Shown here: one piece after another, positions 38,012-40,668 of the stretch | Layout: every line of letters starts with the position of its first letter | Position numbering within the stretch: the stretch's first letter is position 1 | From: Rhodanobacteraceae bacterium | GTDB lineage: Bacteria > Pseudomonadota > Gammaproteobacteria > Xanthomonadales > Rhodanobacteraceae | NCBI GenBank assembly: GCA_004299705.1 | Contig: SCQS01000044.1 | Location: forward strand, 1 to 40,668 | Reading direction: 5' to 3' | Length of the DNA stretch: 40,668 nt | Translations under genes and position numbers: made by a program | Notes under the pieces: model-generated | What the model was told of the DNA's origin: nothing | The model's database searches: none | What the model saw: the letters and a program-made list of their open reading frames with translations, nothing else

Positions 38012-40306
38012 TCAAGACGGCGGCGGTGGCGCCAATACCTCGCGATTGCCATTGTGCTGCGGCGGCGTCACCACGCCTTGCTGCTCCATCATCTCGATCA
38101 GGCGCGCGGCGCGGTTGTAGCCGATCCGCAAATGCCGCTGCACCCCGGAAATCGAGGCGCGTCGCGACGAGGTGACGATGTGCACGGCCTTGTCGTACAG
38201 CTCGTCCATGCCGCCCTCGCCTTCACTGGCGTCCTCCGGCAGCCCGGATTCGTTGATGACCTTGCCGTCGCCGAGGGCCTGCACCTCTTCCAGCACGCCT
38301 TCGATGTAGCGCGGCTCGCCCTGCGTGCGCAACCACTCGACCACCTTGTGCACGTCGTCGTCGCCGACGAACGCGCCGTGCACGCGCTCGGGCGTCGCGG
38401 TACCGGGCGGCAGGTACAGCATGTCGCCGTTGCCGAGCAGCGTTTCCGCGCCGGACTGGTCGAGGATGGTGCGCGAGTCGATCTTGCTTGAAACCTGGAA
38501 CGCGATGCGGGTCGGGATGTTGGCCTTGATGAGTCCGGTGATCACGTCCACCGATGGCCGCTGCGTGGCGAGCACCAGGTGCACGCCGGCGGCGCGCGCC
38601 TTCTGCGCCAGCCGCGCGATCAGTTCCTCGACCTTCTTGCCGACGATCATCATCATGTCGGCGAATTCGTCGATGATCACCACGATGAACGGCAGCGGCT
38701 CCAGCGGTTGCGCCTTGTCTTCCGGCGCGTCGGGATTGGCCTTGAACAAGGGATCGGGCAGCGGCTGGCCGGCGACCTCGGCGTCGCGCACCTTCTTGTT
38801 GAAGCCGGCGAGATTGCGCACGCCCACCGCCGCCATCAGCTTGTAGCGACGCTCCATTTCGGCGACGCACCAACGCAGCGCGTTGGCGGCTTCCTTCATG
38901 TCGGTGACGACCGGCGCCAGCAGATGCGGAATCCTGTCGTACACCGATAGTTCCAGCATCTTGGGGTCGATCATGATCATGCGCACGTCGGCGGGCTTGG
39001 CCTTGAACAGCAGCGACAACACCATCGCGTTCAAGGCCACCGACTTGCCCGAGCCCGTGGTGCCGGCGACCAGCAGATGCGGCATCTTCTGCAGGTCGAC
39101 CACCGCCGGTCGGCCGCCGATGTCCTTGCCCAGCGCCAGCGACAGCGGCGAGCGCGCATCGCCGTATTCGCGCGAACCGAAGATCTCCGACAGGTACACG
39201 ATTTCGCGATGCGCGTTCGGCACTTCCAGCCCGATCACGTTCTTGCCCGGAATCACGTCGACCACGCGCACGCTGACCAGCGACAGGCCGCGCGCGATGT
39301 CCTTGTCCAGGGACGAAATCTGGCTGCCGCGCACGCCCGGCGCGGGCTCGAGTTCAAAGCGCGTGATGACCGGGCCCGGATGCGCGCTGACCACGTGCGC
39401 GTCGATCCGGAAATCCTTGAGCTTCATCTCGACCTGGCGCGACAACACCTCCAGGGTTTCCTCGGAATAGCCCTTGCCCTGTTGCGCGGCCGGTTCCTCC
39501 AGCAGCGACAGCGGTGGCAGTTCGCCTTCCGAGGCCGCGCCGGTGAACAGCGGGATCTGCGTTTCGCGCTTGGCGCGTTCGCTCTTGACGATCGGCGCGG
39601 GCGCCGGCTCGATGCGCACGGGTTCGCGTTTGGCACGTCGTTCGACATCTTGCTTGCGCGCGGTTTCGCGCTCGACCCGCGCGGCGCGCGCGGCCAGGGT
39701 TTCCGGCGCGCGCTTCAAGGCCCCGCGCGTCCAGGCGACTCCCGCCAGCACCTGCTGGCCGGTCCAGTCCATCACCCGGAACCATGACAGGCCGGTGATC
39801 CAGGTAATCGCGATCAGGGACAGCGCGAACAACAACAGCAGCGCACCCAGTTCACCCAGCCCATCGTGCAGGACATTGCCCGCACCGCAGCCCAGCAGGC
39901 CACCGGCAGCGGCAACGTGACTGCACTCCGGATCCGATGCGTGCAACCAGGCCAGTCCGCAGGCGCCCACGAAGAATGCCACGAAGCCGACCAGGCGCAG
40001 GCTCGGTTCCCATTTGCTTTCGCCTTCGCGGCGGCAATACCAGCCGCGCAGCACGCCCACCGCCAGCACCACCAGCAACAGCGGGAACGCGTAGGCGACC
40101 ACGCCGAACAAATGGAACAACAGATCGGCGATGTAGGCGCCGACGGCGCCGCCGAAGTTGTGCACCGGTTGCCCCGGCACACCCGCGTGCCACCAGCCCG
40201 GATCGCTGGCGCTGTAGCCGACCAGGCAGGCGAACAGGTACACCGCCAACGGGAACAGCAGCAACGCCGCCGCCTCGCGCAACAACCGTCGCGCGTGTTC
40301 GCTCAT
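38012..40306 (-). CDS. ftsK: DNA translocase FtsK
   Basis: Septum-located motor that moves chromosome termini and activates XerCD at dif. The 764-residue product, short for the family, has four N-terminal membrane helices (~15-30, 60-82, 105-120, 152-172), a short Arg/Glu-rich linker (~180-330), the motor with Walker [15 protein letters not shown] (~415-428) and Walker [16 protein letters not shown], and the C-terminal gamma winged helix ([24 protein letters not shown]) that reads KOPS sites. The ATG at 40304-40306 begins [17 protein letters not shown]; longer in-frame starts run into the upstream intergenic region. ftsK-lolA-rarA-serS is the conserved order. Confidence 0.96.
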   Translation of the reverse strand: MSEHARRLLREAAALLLFPLAVYLFACLVGYSASDPGWWHAGVPGQPVHNFGGAVGAYIADLLFHLFGVVAYAFPLLLVVLAVGVLRGWYCRREGESKWEPSLRLVGFVAFFVGACGLAWLHASDPECSHVAAAGGLLGCGAGNVLHDGLGELGALLLLFALSLIAITWITGLSWFRVMDWTGQQVLAGVAWTRGALKRAPETLAARAARVERETARKQDVERRAKREPVRIEPAPAPIVKSERAKRETQIPLFTGAASEGELPPLSLLEEPAAQQGKGYSEETLEVLSRQVEMKLKDFRIDAHVVSAHPGPVITRFELEPAPGVRGSQISSLDKDIARGLSLVSVRVVDVIPGKNVIGLEVPNAHREIVYLSEIFGSREYGDARSPLSLALGKDIGGRPAVVDLQKMPHLLVAGTTGSGKSVALNAMVLSLLFKAKPADVRMIMIDPKMLELSVYDRIPHLLAPVVTDMKEAANALRWCVAEMERRYKLMAAVGVRNLAGFNKKVRDAEVAGQPLPDPLFKANPDAPEDKAQPLEPLPFIVVIIDEFADMMMIVGKKVEELIARLAQKARAAGVHLVLATQRPSVDVITGLIKANIPTRIAFQVSSKIDSRTILDQSGAETLLGNGDMLYLPPGTATPERVHGAFVGDDDVHKVVEWLRTQGEPRYIEGVLEEVQALGDGKVINESGLPEDASEGEGGMDELYDKAVHIVTSSRRASISGVQRHLRIGYNRAARLIEMMEQQGVVTPPQHNGNREVLAPPPPS

Positions 40307-40483
40307 CCCGACGGATTTGGATTCAGCCTGTACTTTCGCACGCGCCACGCGTGGCAACCCCGCACAAACGACAATGACAGGCGAAACTATAACGCGGTTC
40401 CGTGGATCGCCAAGCCACGATGACGACGGCGCGTCGGGCTTGACTCTGTTCGGGGTGCGCACGGAGTCAGGACAGGGACATCG

Positions 40484-40560
40484 ACATCCCCCCGCCGCTA
40501 TCGCGGCCCGCGCTACGCGCGCGTTCGCTTCGCTCCGCCCTTCGCGAGCGAAGCAACTGT
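40484..40560. repeat. Partial REP-like unit with extra hairpins
   Basis: Opens ACATCCCCCCGCCGC-TATC-GCGGC, the same end unit as cluster A, but then departs into a GC-rich stretch with a GCTTCGCTC/GAGCGAAGC stem (40527-40535 with 40546-40554). The other half is missing. It lies 3' of the IS110-type transposase. Confidence 0.55.
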
Positions 40561-40568
40561 GTTCGACG

Positions 40569-40668
40569 TCAAGCGGTTTTTGCTACATGCGGACTCCAGT
40601 GCGCACCATCACGCAGCATGGCGTTGAGGATGGTCAGCAGTTTGCGCATGCACGCGACGATGGCCACC
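40569..40668 (-). mobile_element. IS110-family transposase, C-terminal end (cut by window edge)
   Basis: The minus strand reads VAIVACMRKLLTILNAMLRD, then [12 protein letters not shown] and a TGA stop at 40569-40571. This is the highly conserved C-terminal stretch of IS110-family (DEDD-type, bridge RNA-guided) transposases. The rest of the element lies beyond the window. The visible part is intact and in frame. Confidence 0.85.

Overview
The window is about 40.7 kb of GC-rich DNA, mostly dense housekeeping genes with few gaps. The protein families, the gene neighbourhoods (serC-hisC-aroA-cmk-rpsA; nudJ-mnmA-hflD; scpA-scpB-rluB; ftsK-lolA-rarA-serS; clpS-clpA-infA) and the intergenic hairpin repeats suggest a chromosome of a gammaproteobacterium of the Xanthomonadales, probably Rhodanobacteraceae-like. 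That placement is inference from gene content and order; no search was run.

Layout. Bases 1-6558 (minus strand) are one long gene run: an FHA membrane protein, serC, hisC, aroA, a Phd/PIN toxin-antitoxin pair, cmk and the 5' part of rpsA. It is a version of the ancient serC-aroA-cmk-rpsA supraoperon that lacks pheA and tyrA and has a TA module inserted before cmk. Bases 6635-9939 hold a PHA-system protein, infA, a strong bidirectional terminator, clpA and clpS. Bases 10024-12280 (plus) are nudJ-like, mnmA and hflD, followed by a convergent ClC-CBS chloride transporter, then acnA, a small lipoprotein, fadD with a cupin gene, a YXWGXW/Asn-rich secreted protein and a PilZ protein.

Bases 22312-25681 (plus) carry scpA, scpB, rluB and arsC. 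Bases 25833-27888 (minus) pair an omega-amidase with a methionine/glutamine aminotransferase, the two steps of the glutaminase II route. A LysR regulator diverges from an azoreductase gene, and a YdeP-type molybdopterin oxidoreductase follows. Bases 32108-33864 hold tRNA-Ser(UGA), an array of hairpins and serS. Between serS and rarA lies a small accessory island: a 181-bp element with terminal inverted repeats, a decayed type ISP restriction-modification gene and an intact VapBC-type pair with a clear palindromic operator over its promoter. rarA, lolA and ftsK follow, and the window ends inside an IS110-family transposase.

The most interesting content is between genes. One family of paired REP-like hairpins (CCCCCTTCG...CGAAGGGGG, with CATCCCCC or GGGGGATG ends) occurs in five full clusters plus a partial one, almost always at gene 3' ends. 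A second family of roughly 100-bp palindromes occurs at least twice, once between scpA and scpB. I found no CRISPR array, no prophage and no wholly novel multigene system.
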